64,000 nucleotides of DNA, taken from Burhinus oedicnemus (lineage: Eukaryota; Chordata; Aves; Charadriiformes; Burhinidae). The position numbers and the translations under genes were made by a program. The notes under the pieces are model-generated. The model made no database searches. It saw nothing but the letters and a program-made list of their open reading frames with translations, and had not been told where the DNA came from. The stretch spans positions 39,654-103,653 of the forward strand of contig VFFE01006811.1 in NCBI GenBank assembly GCA_008921705.1. Reading direction: 5' to 3'. Below, piece by piece: positions 38,301 through 49,881 of this stretch; the stretch's first letter is position 1, and each line of letters opens with the position of its first letter.

Positions 38301-41269
38301 TTCAGAGATGCATGTGAGACAAGGACAAGGGGAAGGACAAAGACAGTGATATTCATCCCACATATCTTTGCCAGTATATAATAGTTTTCTACATCTGATC
38401 TAGCCACCCTTCTACACAGTCAATAGAAATAAACAGGTAGGGTGCAGGTCATCTGACTTACGTTAGCTTTTTACTTTACGAGGAGATTAATTGTTCCCTA
38501 AGTTTCTGTTCTTTGAAGATTACGAACAGACCTCAGTGAACTATCTCAGGTGTCGGGTAGGAAGGCACAGCTGTTAAGATAAATTCCATTCAGGCTATCT
38601 GCATTGCTTGCTCAGACACCAACATATGTGTTGGCTTCTGTGTTGTTGTAGCAAGGCTGAGCCGACTAACTTAATGACAGCTTCGAAATCTTTGCATTGC
38701 TCTGCAATGTATAATATGTATAAACAATTTCCAGCCAAGCTGTATAGTTTAAATCAGCTTCAGTTTGAGTATTCTGTCTTTATTGGATGAAACTTGATCC
38801 CAATTATTTATTTTCACTGTGAAATGAGGATGCCACCCATAGCTTTCCGGAATGATTTTTTAACATATTCCAATTGAACAACAGCTTGCAAATGCAATTA
38901 AGAAAAAAATATCAGTAAGTTGCAGCAGACTTTGAGCAAGTATCAAAATCAATCATCCAAATTTTTAGGTGGGTTAAATCTAAACAGACCAACGTTTATG
39001 TTTCCACCCTATCTCAATAAGGTCTTTCCCTTCAGATGGATTATGCTGTTGTTGCTTTTTTCTGTCAGCTGACAAGCCAATCCTCTCCCTCCTTTAAAAT
39101 TAAGTCTGAAACAGGATTACTTTTGTTTGTTTGAAAGGTGGGAGGGGGTGTAGGGAAAGCTTGGGCTGAAATAAATATTTCACTTGGATCTCCGTTACAT
39201 TTATGAGATGACTCAGACTAATTTTTTCTTTTGAGTGTTGAGCTACATTTCCTACCTTCCAGGAAAGTGCCACAACTGCTAGATCATGGGGATTCTGACA
39301 TTCAGTGTTATTAATGTCTTCTGTGACACATTTAATCTTGTACAAATTATGAAATATTTAGAAAGATAAACCATTCTGAAGGAATGTAGTAATGTTTAAG
39401 CCAACAAACAATTCTCCTTAGTTTTGCATTCTATTCAAAATGAAACAGTTGAAACATGAAAGGCAGAAGAAGAACCAGCTCAAGAAAGTCAGCGGCATAA
39501 AGGATACAGGACTTTTCTGAAAGACTGAAAATCCCTGTTCAAATTTCTGTAGGAGAGTGGAAGTACCTGGCTGTGGCGGATCAATGGCTTTTCCAGACTA
39601 TAAAAGAGAAAGCATGCAACACACTGTCTCCATCACCCCACTTCCAAATCTGGCCCTGACTTTTTCCAGAAGAAAACAGTTAGTAAACTCAGTGTCTGAA
39701 TAGCTTTGGGACTAATGGCATTACATTTTTCAAGCAATAAAGTATTTACAGATCCACAGATGTGTGTTCACACTTGTACATACTGTTTCCAGCTTTCATT
39801 TGACATTCAGTTGCTGAAATGTGCTACTTCTTAGGCAGATACTTGACGTTCAAAGCTTCCCTTGAGACCTATATTTCATTTCGGGTTTTGGTTGGGCCAA
39901 ATGAGATTTCAGAGGTTCAGTTCTTTTGAAGTTTAGAGTTCCCTTTCTAAATACAGGTAGCCAGAACGGAGTAACCTGAATTAAAGGTGTTTTTTACAAC
40001 TCCATCTTAAATATATTACCGCTGTACTCACTGTGCTAGATGCTTCTGCCAGGCAGTGGTCCCTGATTCCCCAAGTCAAAAGATGCAGAGTGGCTTGTGA
40101 ACATGCTAATACTTTCCTTAAAGCACACTGGTGAAACCACACTACAGCACTGGAGAGACACTCGTCTTTCTGGCTCCATATGTTCCTTCTGTTCTCTCAA
40201 TACATAGTTACTATATGTGTGGGTTTTTTCAGTAAAGAGCGTGTGAAATGACATTAGAGCTGTGCTGCTGGAAGCATGTAGGGATAGAAGCTTGCTGGGG
40301 TAGTATGAAAAGGCTGTGTAACATAAAGGGAACCGAATCTGGTGCAGTTTCATCTATGATGTTTATTGGAGCAGCCCTGGAGCATGTTCTCTTCGGAATA
40401 AAGGAGGAAAATTAACTGACAGCCTTACAGACTTACCTAATTTTCCTGTCACAAATCATAACTTTGGGGAAATTACTTTGTTTTTGTCTGGTACTGTGGA
40501 TCATTTCATTCTTTCAACTTAACTTTATCTAGGATGATATATAAATGATGCGTGGTTTTGTTTGGGTATTTTGTAACACAAAATGACTACATGACTTCAC
40601 AAATCTTATACAAAGTCACATTCTTCTCCATAGTACCCCACAAAGGTCTTTGAACAAGATGTCATCAGACTGTTATCTGGCACTCCTAGGCTCTATTGAT
40701 ATAATTACAGTACAATTAGTTGCCCTTTCTAACAGTATGTTTTTGTCTGACATCTATTCTTTATAGTTTTATTAGTCTCAGAAGGAGGGGAGCTTAATTA
40801 CAGCATGAGATAGCGCAGTGTAGACACCCACCTAAAGCGTAGCTGTTGAAATCTGCACTAAATATCTAAAGCACCATATATATCCATGAGACACATCCTG
40901 GATAATCTAAAGGAGCTTGATTATATTTGTTTATTCTAATTTATTATCAGTTAAAGACAAAACCAATGTCAAATGAAATCAAACACAGACAATTTTCCAT
41001 TGATTAAATAAGTACAAATAGTCCTTAATTTATCTCATAGCTATTTTAGGGCTAGCTTGACCCCCTACTGTTTGAAGTTTAAATAGCAAGGGAATGAAAG
41101 TATGCATAGAAGGCTTTCCTTCATTTCCATTTTTGTTCCTGTTGTGCAACAGTGGGATAAAGATGTAGACATAGACTGGAAGTACATCCATCACACTCTA
41201 TGGAGACTTTGATCAGGCTGGACCCAAGCCTTGTCCAATCTCTTAAACTACGAAGATGCACGAGTGTGT

Positions 41270-41460
41270 CATGGCACCTCAGCGATAACTGCAGAGCCTC
41301 AGCAGAGCTCAGCAGGTTCGGTACAGCGCTATACGAACAGCCGGCTCACTGACAGATTGGAGCTGGCTCACATCCACCTACCCTGGAGCACGGACAAAAC
41401 AAGTTCAAGTCTATCCGCACGTGTTCATAAAAGCAAACGCACAGCTGCGCGGCCTGAAAG
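41270..41460. other. CpG-richer patch, possible regulatory element
   Basis: About eleven CpG occur in under 200 bp (for example around TACAGCGCTATACGAACAG, CCGCACGTG and CAGCTGCGCGGCC), while the flanks are CpG-poor. A TATA-like TTCATAAAAG lies at 41424-41433. A CAG|GTAGGA match to a splice donor lies at 41836-41844, but TTTATTTCCTTCAG in front of it would serve equally as an acceptor. Several frames of 61-111 codons overlap here on both strands and none is recognisable. It could be a small promoter, an enhancer or nothing. Confidence 0.25.
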
Positions 41461-42898
41461 AGGAAGGGAGTGGCTCAGGCCAGAAGCTCACCCCACTTCC
41501 TACACATCCACTGCCTAAAAAAGGAAAGGAAGCTGAAAAGGAAAGGAAGAGCTCTGGCTGGGCTTGTTTGATGACGGTGCACAGAGAGTTGTGCAAGAAG
41601 TTTGCCTTTCAGAGAGGTCTGGAGCTGCGCCTCCCCGCGCAGAAAGCCAGGGCTAAATGGCACAGCTAATCCTTCAGGGTACGATTCCCACATTAGCCTT
41701 TGAGCCTCCAATAGGTCAGCCAGCTGTGAAAAGAAGGAGAAAATACCTGGCTGGAGGGGAAAGAAAAGCAAGGCAATGTGCATATGTATTTGGCTCCATA
41801 CCTCTCCCACATGAACACTACGAATTTATTTCCTTCAGGTAGGAAGGAAAATCTGTTAACAATTTAGCTTTGTGTGCCTCGTCTTTGTGAATTCAATTTT
41901 ATTCCCTGTAATGGCAGAATTTATAATAAACAGATTTTATATGCATTTTTAACGAATTTCAAGTCAACTTCTTGGTTTCAGCTTTAAATTTTCCAGCCAA
42001 TTTAAACTAAATTCACAGGAAAAAAGCGTTATCAATATTATCAAGATAAGGGCAAACAAAATAATATCTTTGGAAGAAACACATACTAATTTATTCTTGC
42101 TTGGCTCGTGCCAAAGCTATGCTAGCTTTAGAAAGTGTGAATGCATAGCAATTTTATTAAGATCAGCTTCTGAAGGACAGAAAACGACTACAAGAGCCTA
42201 ATGTTTATCAGTCTCTAAAAGGCTGTCATACATCTTCGCAGTTAAAATATAATCACACAGGAAGAATTATTAGAATAGTAGACAGACGATATGGAGCAAA
42301 TCTTTATGTTTTCACTCTAGTTTCATATTTAGCATTTCTTACCTTATGTTCTCATAACATTGCTACACATGCACGGTAATCCTCTCCAGAACTTGCCTGA
42401 GCCAAATGCCAAATCCATGCTAGGACCCACATGCTTTTCTAATGGTATAGTAACTCTCTTGAAGTCAGCTGAGATATACGGTACAAGGCTTTATCTTATG
42501 CAACATTTGTGACTGGAAAGATTAAAGCAAACTCTATATCAACTAGACAGATATATTAAAATACACATGATATTATTAGTTGTCCCTTGCCTTACTTACT
42601 GTGTTATTTTAAAACACTAAAATTATCATTTTGAAGAACAATAATTGTATTTAGCAACAGAACTAAGGACTAATTTCTCTTGCATGTGTATTTATAATTT
42701 TTCAGTTATACAAATTAGATTTGCTTTAGTCAGCTGGATTAAAATTGGTCAAATTTAAAATTACAGGAATTCCTTCTATGTCAGAGTTTTATTTTATCAT
42801 AAAAACACAACCATAGTCAAACCTATAATCTGTTTCTGAGTAAAATATTTTACGGAAAAATGATCTTTAAACTGATGTGTCATTGTTTAACAAAGACT

Positions 42899-42915
42899 AA
42901 AAAAAAAAAAAAAAA
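42899..42915. repeat. Poly-A run
   Basis: 17 consecutive A, followed by AC-rich sequence. No retroposed gene was recognised upstream. Confidence 0.9.
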
Positions 42916-43454
42916 CCCACCAAAAAATCCTCTAATTGAGAAAAGTTGCAGAGTCCATAAAACTGTAATTAAAACCATCTCAGCTTTTTTCCAAGTTCAG
43001 AACTTAAGAAAGCGGTGTGAAAATGCCAGGATTTGCAAGGTCAGAAGTCACCTGCAGGTGCTCAGAGAAAGCACCTGTTTTCAAAGGTAGAGAGGCTGAA
43101 TATAAAACTGTTGTCTCCCTTCTGCTCTGGATGGTGGATGTAAGATGAAAAATACATTCTTACCTAAAAACAGGAACTTAAAACTCCTGAATTAAGCAGT
43201 TGGCTTTCCATTACCTTTTGGAAGTGCCACTGGACAAAAATGCCACCTGAGCTGATTGACAAAGATGCGTTCATCTTTGCATTGAGCCAGCAGGTTTGGA
43301 AAACATTTAGAAGAGAATTTGCTATTTTGCTGAGAGGCCCATATAACTTCATCCATTACTTCAAAAGGGTAATAAGGAGGACCCTGGGAACTACTCACCA
43401 GTCAGCCTCACCTCGGTGCGCAGTAAGATCATGTGACAGATCCTCCTGGAAGTT

Positions 43455-43784
43455 ATGTTGAAGCATATGGAATGCAGGGAGGAGATTAAAGACAGCCAAC
43501 ATGGCTTCGTAAAGGGCAAATCATGCCTGACCAATCGAGTGACCTTCTACAATGGACTGACTGCATTAGTGGACAAAGGAAGAGCTACAGATGTCATGTA
43601 TGTGGGCTTCCGTAAGGCTTTTGATGTGGTCTCCCACAACATTCTTACTTCTAAATTGGAGAAATACGAGTTTGATGAATGGACTATTAGATGGATAAGG
43701 AATTGGCTGGATGGCCACACCAATGGCTCTATGTCCAGATGGAGATCAGTAACAAGGGTCCACACTGGGATCAAAACAATTTAA
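43455..43784 (+). pseudogene. CR1 ORF2 reverse transcriptase fragment, broken
   Basis: A 109-codon frame covers the finger/palm part of a CR1 [17 protein letters not shown] (about residues 13-27), [11 protein letters not shown] (37-47), motif A as [16 protein letters not shown] (49-64), and [20 protein letters not shown] (about 75-94). Position 51 (bases 43605-43607, GGC) is Gly where the family has the metal-binding Asp of motif A, a change explained by one A-to-G transition. The frame ends at 43784, after the deletion that removes the block between motifs A and C. Motif C (FADD, 43834-43845) lies in another frame. An active polymerase is excluded. Confidence 0.92.
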
Positions 43785-44321
43785 TATCTTCAGGAATGAC
43801 ACAGACAGTAGGATTGAGTGCATGCTCAGCAAATTTGCAGATGATGCCAAGCTGAGTGATACAGTTGATACGTTTCAGGGAAGGGATGCCATCCAAGGGG
43901 ACCTTGACAGGCTTGAGGAGTGGGCCCGTGCAAGCCTCATGTAGTTCAACAAGGACAAGTGCAAAGTCCGGCATGTGGGTTGGGGCAATCTCCAATACCT
44001 ATACAGAATGGGTGATGAAGGGATTGAGAACAGCCCTGCAAAGAAGGACTTGGGGCTACTGGTGGATGAAAAAAATTGGACATGAGCCAGCAATGTGCAC
44101 TTGTAGCCCAGAGAGCCACTCATATCTTGGGCTGCATAAAAAACCCCCATGGCCAGCAGGTTAAGTGAGGTGATTCTCCCCCTTCTAGTCTGTTCTCATG
44201 AGACCCCACCTGGAGTAATGGATCCAGTTCTGGGGTCCCCAGTACAAGAAAGACATGGACCTGTTAGAGCAGGTCCAGACAAGGGCCACAAAAACGATCA
44301 GAGCACTGGAACACCTCTCCT

Positions 44322-44594
44322 ATGAAGAAAGGAGACCTTAATGCAGCCTTTTTATATATAAAGGGGGCTTATAAGAAAGATGGTGAGAAAATTTTTACCA
44401 GGCTCTGTAGTGGCAGGACAAGGCACAGTGGTTTTAAACTGGAAGAGGGTAGATTTAGGTTAGATCTCAGGAAGAAATTTTTCACTGCGAGGGTGGTGAG
44501 GCACTGGAACAGATTGCCCAGAGAAGCTGTGAGGGCCCCACCCCTGGAGGCGTTCAAGGCCAGGTTAGATGGGGCTTTGAGCAACCTGATCTAG
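44322..44594 (+). pseudogene. CR1 ORF2 C-terminus, end of copy 3
   Basis: A 90-codon frame runs to the native ORF2 stop. Its landmarks are [53 protein letters not shown] and FKARLDGALSNLI. Its ATG arises at the join of an internal deletion and is not a real start. Unlike copies 2 and 6, it keeps the full KKFFTARVVRHW junction, so it belongs to a related but different subfamily. Confidence 0.88.
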
Positions 44595-44681
44595 TGGAAG
44601 GTGTCCCTACTCATGGCAGGGGGGTTGGAACTAGATGATCTTTAAGGTCCCTTCCAACCCAAACTATCCTATGATTCTATG

Positions 44682-47475
44682 ACAAATGTAGCTCATTGGG
44701 GCCTAACTCAGTAAGGCGGCTCTTGCTCATCAGTGCAGGTTTTGCTCTCAGGAGCAGGCAATTAAAATAGTGCAATAGCTGAGTACAAAAGATTTACTGC
44801 AAGAATTGGTCATTATATTCCCTATGTCCTTGCATCAATTAAAAAGGTTATTACAGGTTCAAGAGTTAGTCATTTGATTGATTCCTAAGATAATAAAGTT
44901 GTTTAATATAGCAATTTGATGTCAAATAATAAGGGTTCTATTTTCTTACCAAGTTGAAGGGGTTTGAAGTTGTAATACCTTACAAACAACCTTTCCAAAT
45001 TTTCTAGAAATTATATCAAGATTTATCACCAATAGTTCCAAGCAAAATGGAATTCCATCCACTGCTGGGCATAATTTATTATCCACAGAGATCTGCAAAT
45101 ACTGAGGAAAAATACTGAAAATAAAAAAATGTACTTTTTAAACCTCAGGAATTACCAGGAGTAGGGTAAAACCAAAAACAACTAGGGGATTTAAAATGTT
45201 TTGTCAACTTTCTTTACCCATACTTTCTTAAATTGTCCTCTCTCACAGTTTCTGTGAAAACTTTTTTTAACTTTTTTTTTTTTTTTTTTNNNNNNNNNNN
45301 NNNNNNNNNCCCCCCCCCCCCCCCCCCAAGAGCTGCCTGGTACGGAGAACCCTCTGTTAATAAAAACAACCCAAGCTTGAAAGTTCAAATCTCTATCAAT
45401 ACTTGCTGCCAACACACCAAAGTGAGGAATGTAAGAGTTAGTCACAGCAGTGGCGGAAGGGGGTAATGTAAAACCGCTCCTTTTTGTTCACCCCCCAGCA
45501 TTCCCCACACTGGAGCCCAGACTGCCATGGAAACGTGCTGAGTCAGGCACGGGAAAGCTGCTGGGCTGCTCTCGCAGCCGGCATGGGGCAAGCCTTCTTC
45601 TCCTGCACCCGCAGAAATCCACATTCGTCCCTCTGTCTCTGATGCAATGATTAGGCCTGTATCTGGGCTTGCTGAGAGATTTTGGCCTGAAAGTTCTTAG
45701 ATCTTGTTTCGGTAGTCAAAAGATTCCAGAGATGGCTTCTAAAAAAGAGTACATTTTTTTAATAACTGCAGCTATTTCCTAGTATTTTACTATATCATGG
45801 CAGTGTTTCATCCAGAAGGGGTTTTTAAGTTATCCAGATGTCATGTGAAATATATGTCTGTGTCCCTGGTCCAGACAGATTATAAAGGCTCCAAAAATCA
45901 TACCCAGACTTCATCAGGAGTAAACTGACATCATCCTATTGAATTTTCTGACTGCCCTGTCTACAGTCAAGATGCCAATATGGGAGATATATCCCATCAC
46001 CTGCAAATTTTATACATCCTTTTATGAGCATATAGAAAAAAACTGCCAGTACCTAGGGAAAAAAAGTGATTTAATTCTTTTTCTCCTTGAATTATAGGGA
46101 AGTTCAATCAGTGATCTTCATTACACTGTAAGGACTCCTCCTCCTTCACAAGTGCTCTTTCTTCCAACAGTCCCTCACCAAAAGCTTATGAAGCATTTTT
46201 ATGAGCTGTATAAGAAAATGTTGTTCTTATTTTTCCATACTCAAAATACACAATATCTATTGTCACAGGCTGGGATTTTAAGCCGTTCAGTAGAGTCTGT
46301 TTATCTGTCTATATCTTAGATACATGACAAAAAATTGCTTTATGTTTGGATCCTTTATACAAAGCCAGTGCATTACACTTAATAGTTATCTAGTAGAGCT
46401 CAGTTCCGCAGTACTTTCATTCAATCATTCTCAGGATTTCCATTTTATTGGAATAAATCCACATATAGGGTATGAAACATGAATCATTCTGAGTTAGTCA
46501 CCACATTACTTTTCTGGGAGGAGACCTGAAAAATATTTTACCTGTATAAAACCAGAGGGAAAATGTAGGCACCACTATAAACAGTACTTTCACTTAGTTG
46601 GATTTTGCCAAGGACCATAGGGCAACACCTCTGTTCTTGCTAATCGCCAATTTGGATAAGTGCTAAGCCCTGCAATTTTGCAAGTCTTCAGATGTTACAG
46701 GAGTGTTTTCACTTCTCAAGACCAGACCTTAAAAAAATTATGGAGTACTTAATAATGGCAAATGATCAGCTTTATGTCTCATCCAGCTTTATGGATCATC
46801 ATCAAAATGCCAGAGGAGAGTAAGATCAAATTAATTACAAAGTATGAAGAAGACTTACTTATTATTCCTCATTTTCAGAGCTCCTATATGTCTGCCTGCT
46901 GTATGAGTCAATGTCCCTGGGCATATTGTGATAGGCTTCTGCATTAAACTGGTCCTTTTAAGACAACAAAATGAAATGCAAGAAAAGTGATCCCCTTACA
47001 GACTTTCTGTGTAGAAATCTCTCTGGTCACACAAGTTTAAACACAAAATATTATCCCAAATTTGCACCTCCTCTTTTTCTCTAAATTCCAGGCAACTAGG
47101 AAACCCACATTCTATGATGGCAGCACCACCGCAGGTAAGTACTTCTAAGACACATCTTTTGTGATAGTTTTCATCGCATACAAAACCAGCCACACTGCTT
47201 TGAGAGTCCATTTAGCCCAGTGATGTGTCCAGAAGTGTCCACCTGTGGACATATAAGGAAAAAGAGGCACAGAGCAAGCATGTATGATTATTTCACCCAT
47301 AATATTCTGTTTGCTTCCAGCTACTTTCAGATTTATTTTCTAAGTGTTTGTCCAAACTGTCTGTTAACCCATATAAATGCTTTGCAAATAAAGCATCTTT
47401 TAGCAAAGAACTCCAGTCATAAAGCTTGTTGCATGAAGAATCCTTTCTTTTTGTTTGTTTTGAAATTCTCTACTA
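44682..47475. other. Unique sequence with an N gap, no gene seen
   Basis: No exon or further transposon was recognised. It contains the poly-T/N/poly-C gap at 45272-45327 and a GC-richer stretch at about 45480-45640. The GC-richer stretch holds GCCATGGAAAC (about 45521-45531) and TGCTGAGTCAGGC (about 45536-45548), the latter close to a MARE/AP-1-type site. The sites are suggestive only. Confidence 0.45.
45272..45327. other. Assembly gap flanked by T18 and C18 homopolymers
   Basis: T runs from 45272 to 45289 (18), N from 45290 to 45309 (20) and C from 45310 to 45327 (18). The abrupt T-to-C homopolymer change with equal-length flanks looks like poor-quality sequence at contig ends rather than a natural repeat. 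Frames across it are artefacts. Confidence 0.97.
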
Positions 47476-47754
47476 CTAGATGTTAGTAGAGGGGGACCAT
47501 CTGATGGATCTTGTACTGGAAATAAACCTGAATAGATCCCTATCTACCCTTTCTATGGCACTCATTATTTTGCAGATCTTTATCACGCTCCTAAGCAGTC
47601 TCTTTTGCAGGCTGAGGAGGTCCAACCTACTCAGCTGTTGCTTGTACAAAAGCTGCTCTGTATCTTTGTCCAACCCTATTGCCCATGTTGCTTTCTTTTG
47701 AGATAGCAAAGTACACAGATTATGAAATGAGGAATCATACACCAGCTTAACCAT
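47476..47754 (-). pseudogene. LINE ORF2 C-terminal remnant with 92-codon open frame
   Basis: The frame spans the whole recognisable part of the old LINE fragment without a stop. The first 35 residues or so (ending around TEQLLYKQQL) correspond loosely to the SYEERL region. The stop at 47476-47478 follows an unrelated serine-rich tail. The native start and RT domain are absent. No product is expected. Confidence 0.45.
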
Positions 47755-47760
47755 GGGTTT
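47476..47760 (-). mobile_element. Old, diverged CR1/L3-like LINE fragment
   Basis: On the minus strand this encodes LSRLDLLSLQKRLLR, then IKICKIMSAIERVDRDLF. It aligns by eye with the ORF2 C-terminal pattern [34 protein letters not shown] seen in CR1-clade and L3-like elements. At the DNA level the plus strand matches the same region (CAGTCTCTTTTGCAGGCTGAGGAGG, shortened here to its core, and the CTACTCAGC / AAAAGCTGCTC words). It is far more diverged than copies 1-4 and 6 and lacks the CR1 3' terminus, so it is probably an old insertion. The subfamily cannot be assigned by eye, and the boundaries are uncertain by about 50 bp. Confidence 0.55.
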
Positions 47761-49881
47761 TTGATTCTATTCCTTTCCTAACAATTCCTTATATTTTGTT
47801 TTTTCACTACTACAACACCCTGAGCTCCTGTTTCTGTAGAACTACTGTATCAGTGACCTTAAAAGAATTATAGAACCAGTTCAGTGTATTTTAAACCTGA
47901 GGCTTTATTCAAAGCAGCGATGTGCTAAGTAGTTCTGCTAATAACTATATGACTATATAGTAGAGCTTTCATTGTTGAATTTAGCTGTCATGTTTCAGTG
48001 ATGAGAGAGAGAGACATTCAGCTGACAGAGAAGTTACCATCTACAGCAGCTCTGATACTGGAGTAATCACGCCTGGCTATATACAGGTGTGGTATTATGA
48101 AAAGGATAAGGCAGTGTTAGGCTTCCCTATAAATAACGGCTGGTAAATGGTATGTTTCTATGACACACTTGTACAGTTAATGTGGCATCTATATTTACAA
48201 TTGTCCTAGCTGTATTTTCTATAAAAATTCTCCAGAGCTAATTTCTACCTCTTTGTCTTGAGACATCTGAGGAAAACAACAGCACTCTCAGGATTTTGAA
48301 ATTCTTGCAGGTTCATTGTCTGTTGAAACAACAGCTCAGACAAAAATTGGGACAGAGGCTTAGGAATTCAATGAAAAATTTTCCAGTGCCTGCTTTTGTG
48401 ATAAAAAACTGTAGTAAACCAGCCACACTGCCACGTTAACAAGGCACGGGATGTTTTGATATGACTAATTTTCTGGGTGTTGCAGAACCACTCTGGTAGT
48501 CACTGGCTTCCTATATGCTGCAAATGTTGGTTTCTTTGTTAGTTAAAAAATTTACTTATTCCAGAAACTTTCTAACCCACCACTGAAACACTATACCTGA
48601 CTTCAACACTACATTGTACTAAACTGCAGCCACAGCGCCAGTATCTCCCATTTTGTGCTCACATTTATTTTTTTTTAGACAATGGAGGCATAATTTTATG
48701 CTGTTGCTCAGAGACATCGGTTTTGTTCTTTCTTATATGAATTAGGATCGAGGACAAAGAGTAAACGCTTGCTCTTGCTGTAAGAGAGAACGGAGATAAG
48801 ACCTGAACTGTCTGAATATTTCACTACCCTGCTTTTAGTTCCTCTTGATATAGCCCCTCCAAAGCCCCAACAAGAGCTTTTGGCAGGGATTCCTGTTCCC
48901 ATGCATAGTTTGTGCAATGTTATCACTCCTCATTAGGTCCTGTTGATTCACTTTGATTTTAACGGAACCCAGGATGGATACCTGACTGCTTAAGGGGAGA
49001 TCAGTGATGTACTTTTACAAGTAATTGTGTAACTATTATAATATGTAGTGTAAAGGCTTTTATTCAGGGACAGAGGATATAGTTGTGAGAATATGAAATG
49101 TGAAGAGGCAAAACACAGATGAAGGAGGAAAAGGTTCAGAGTACCGTAAAAATAAAATAGCTGCAAAGAGCAATCGACATATTCCTTGTTAAAGCCAACA
49201 TTTAAATTGGGGGTGACTGTTTTTAAAGTACTGTAAGAAAGAGCAAGGATGCCAGGTTGGATAGCTAGCTTTAGATGGAAAGCCAGAATAAGGTGCAGTT
49301 TGAGCAGCAGATCAGAGAGAGGGATTTATACCAATTGCATGGTGTGCTGGCTACCAGCACAGGAAGCTACAGTCAAGGCAACCAAGTCAAAGACGCAGTG
49401 CAGTTATTTAAAAACACAAATGAATACAGCCTGTCCTTCCTTGGCATTCAGATCTATCTGTAACCCTGTAACTCAGGCTGGAAGTGAACTCCTATTAGCA
49501 GGAAAAGTAGAGAGAGAAACCATAACGTGCTTTGCAGATCTGGTTGTCTTTATCTTCATTAGTGAATCTCGCCAACCCAGTGAACTTATTCCAGTGCGTA
49601 AATGGTTGAGCAAACCTTACGGAAAAGGGAGGAGAAAGTGGGAAGAGAAGCACATGATATTGTGGAAAAATGTGTTCACTGCTTGACTGCCTAAGAGATT
49701 TTTTTTTCCTCAGTCGTGTTAACATGTCAGTGGCAAGGTCTCTCACATTGTGGAATAATTATTTTCCACTTTTAGATCAGTAGGTTCAAGGAAAAAAAGG
49801 CCCAGAGGATTCACACTGCCAAGCTACTCTAACCTTCTGCAGGATATGGGCATTAGGATTTTTCTAAACTAACTTTTGTTT
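47761..49881. other. Unique sequence, no gene seen
   Basis: No exon or transposon was recognised. Two overlapping plus-strand frames at 49249-49686 (145 codons) and 49275-49463 (62 codons) are the most extended open sequence. Neither resembles a known family, and no convincing splice-site pair brackets them. Confidence 0.45.

Larger units (their letters stand above)
35344..43375. other. About 8 kb of unique AT-rich sequence, no gene seen
   Basis: No transposon or exon was recognised. Frames reach at most 111 codons. The CpG-richer zone at about 41270-41460 is described separately. A 17-nt poly-A run lies at 42899-42915. The interval ends at the 5' truncation of CR1 copy 3. Confidence 0.5.
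43376..44681 (+). mobile_element. CR1 LINE fragment, copy 3, reaching the RT domain
   Basis: The longest CR1 copy in the window, about 1.3 kb on the plus strand. It starts in the ORF2 segment for LGTTHQSASPRC-like sequence just before the reverse transcriptase and ends with the 3' blocks GATGATCTTTAAGG, CCTTCCAACC and ATGATTCTATGA at 44681. In order it carries RT motif A (near 43600), the [12 protein letters not shown] region, RT motif C as KFADDAKLS (43831-43857), and the C-terminal segment. It is heavily damaged. A segment is missing where the conserved VPQGS-type block should be (near 43760). Motifs A and C are in different frames. A further deletion of roughly 50 bp near 44330 joins the SYEE codons directly to the later GDL codons. 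Confidence 0.96.
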
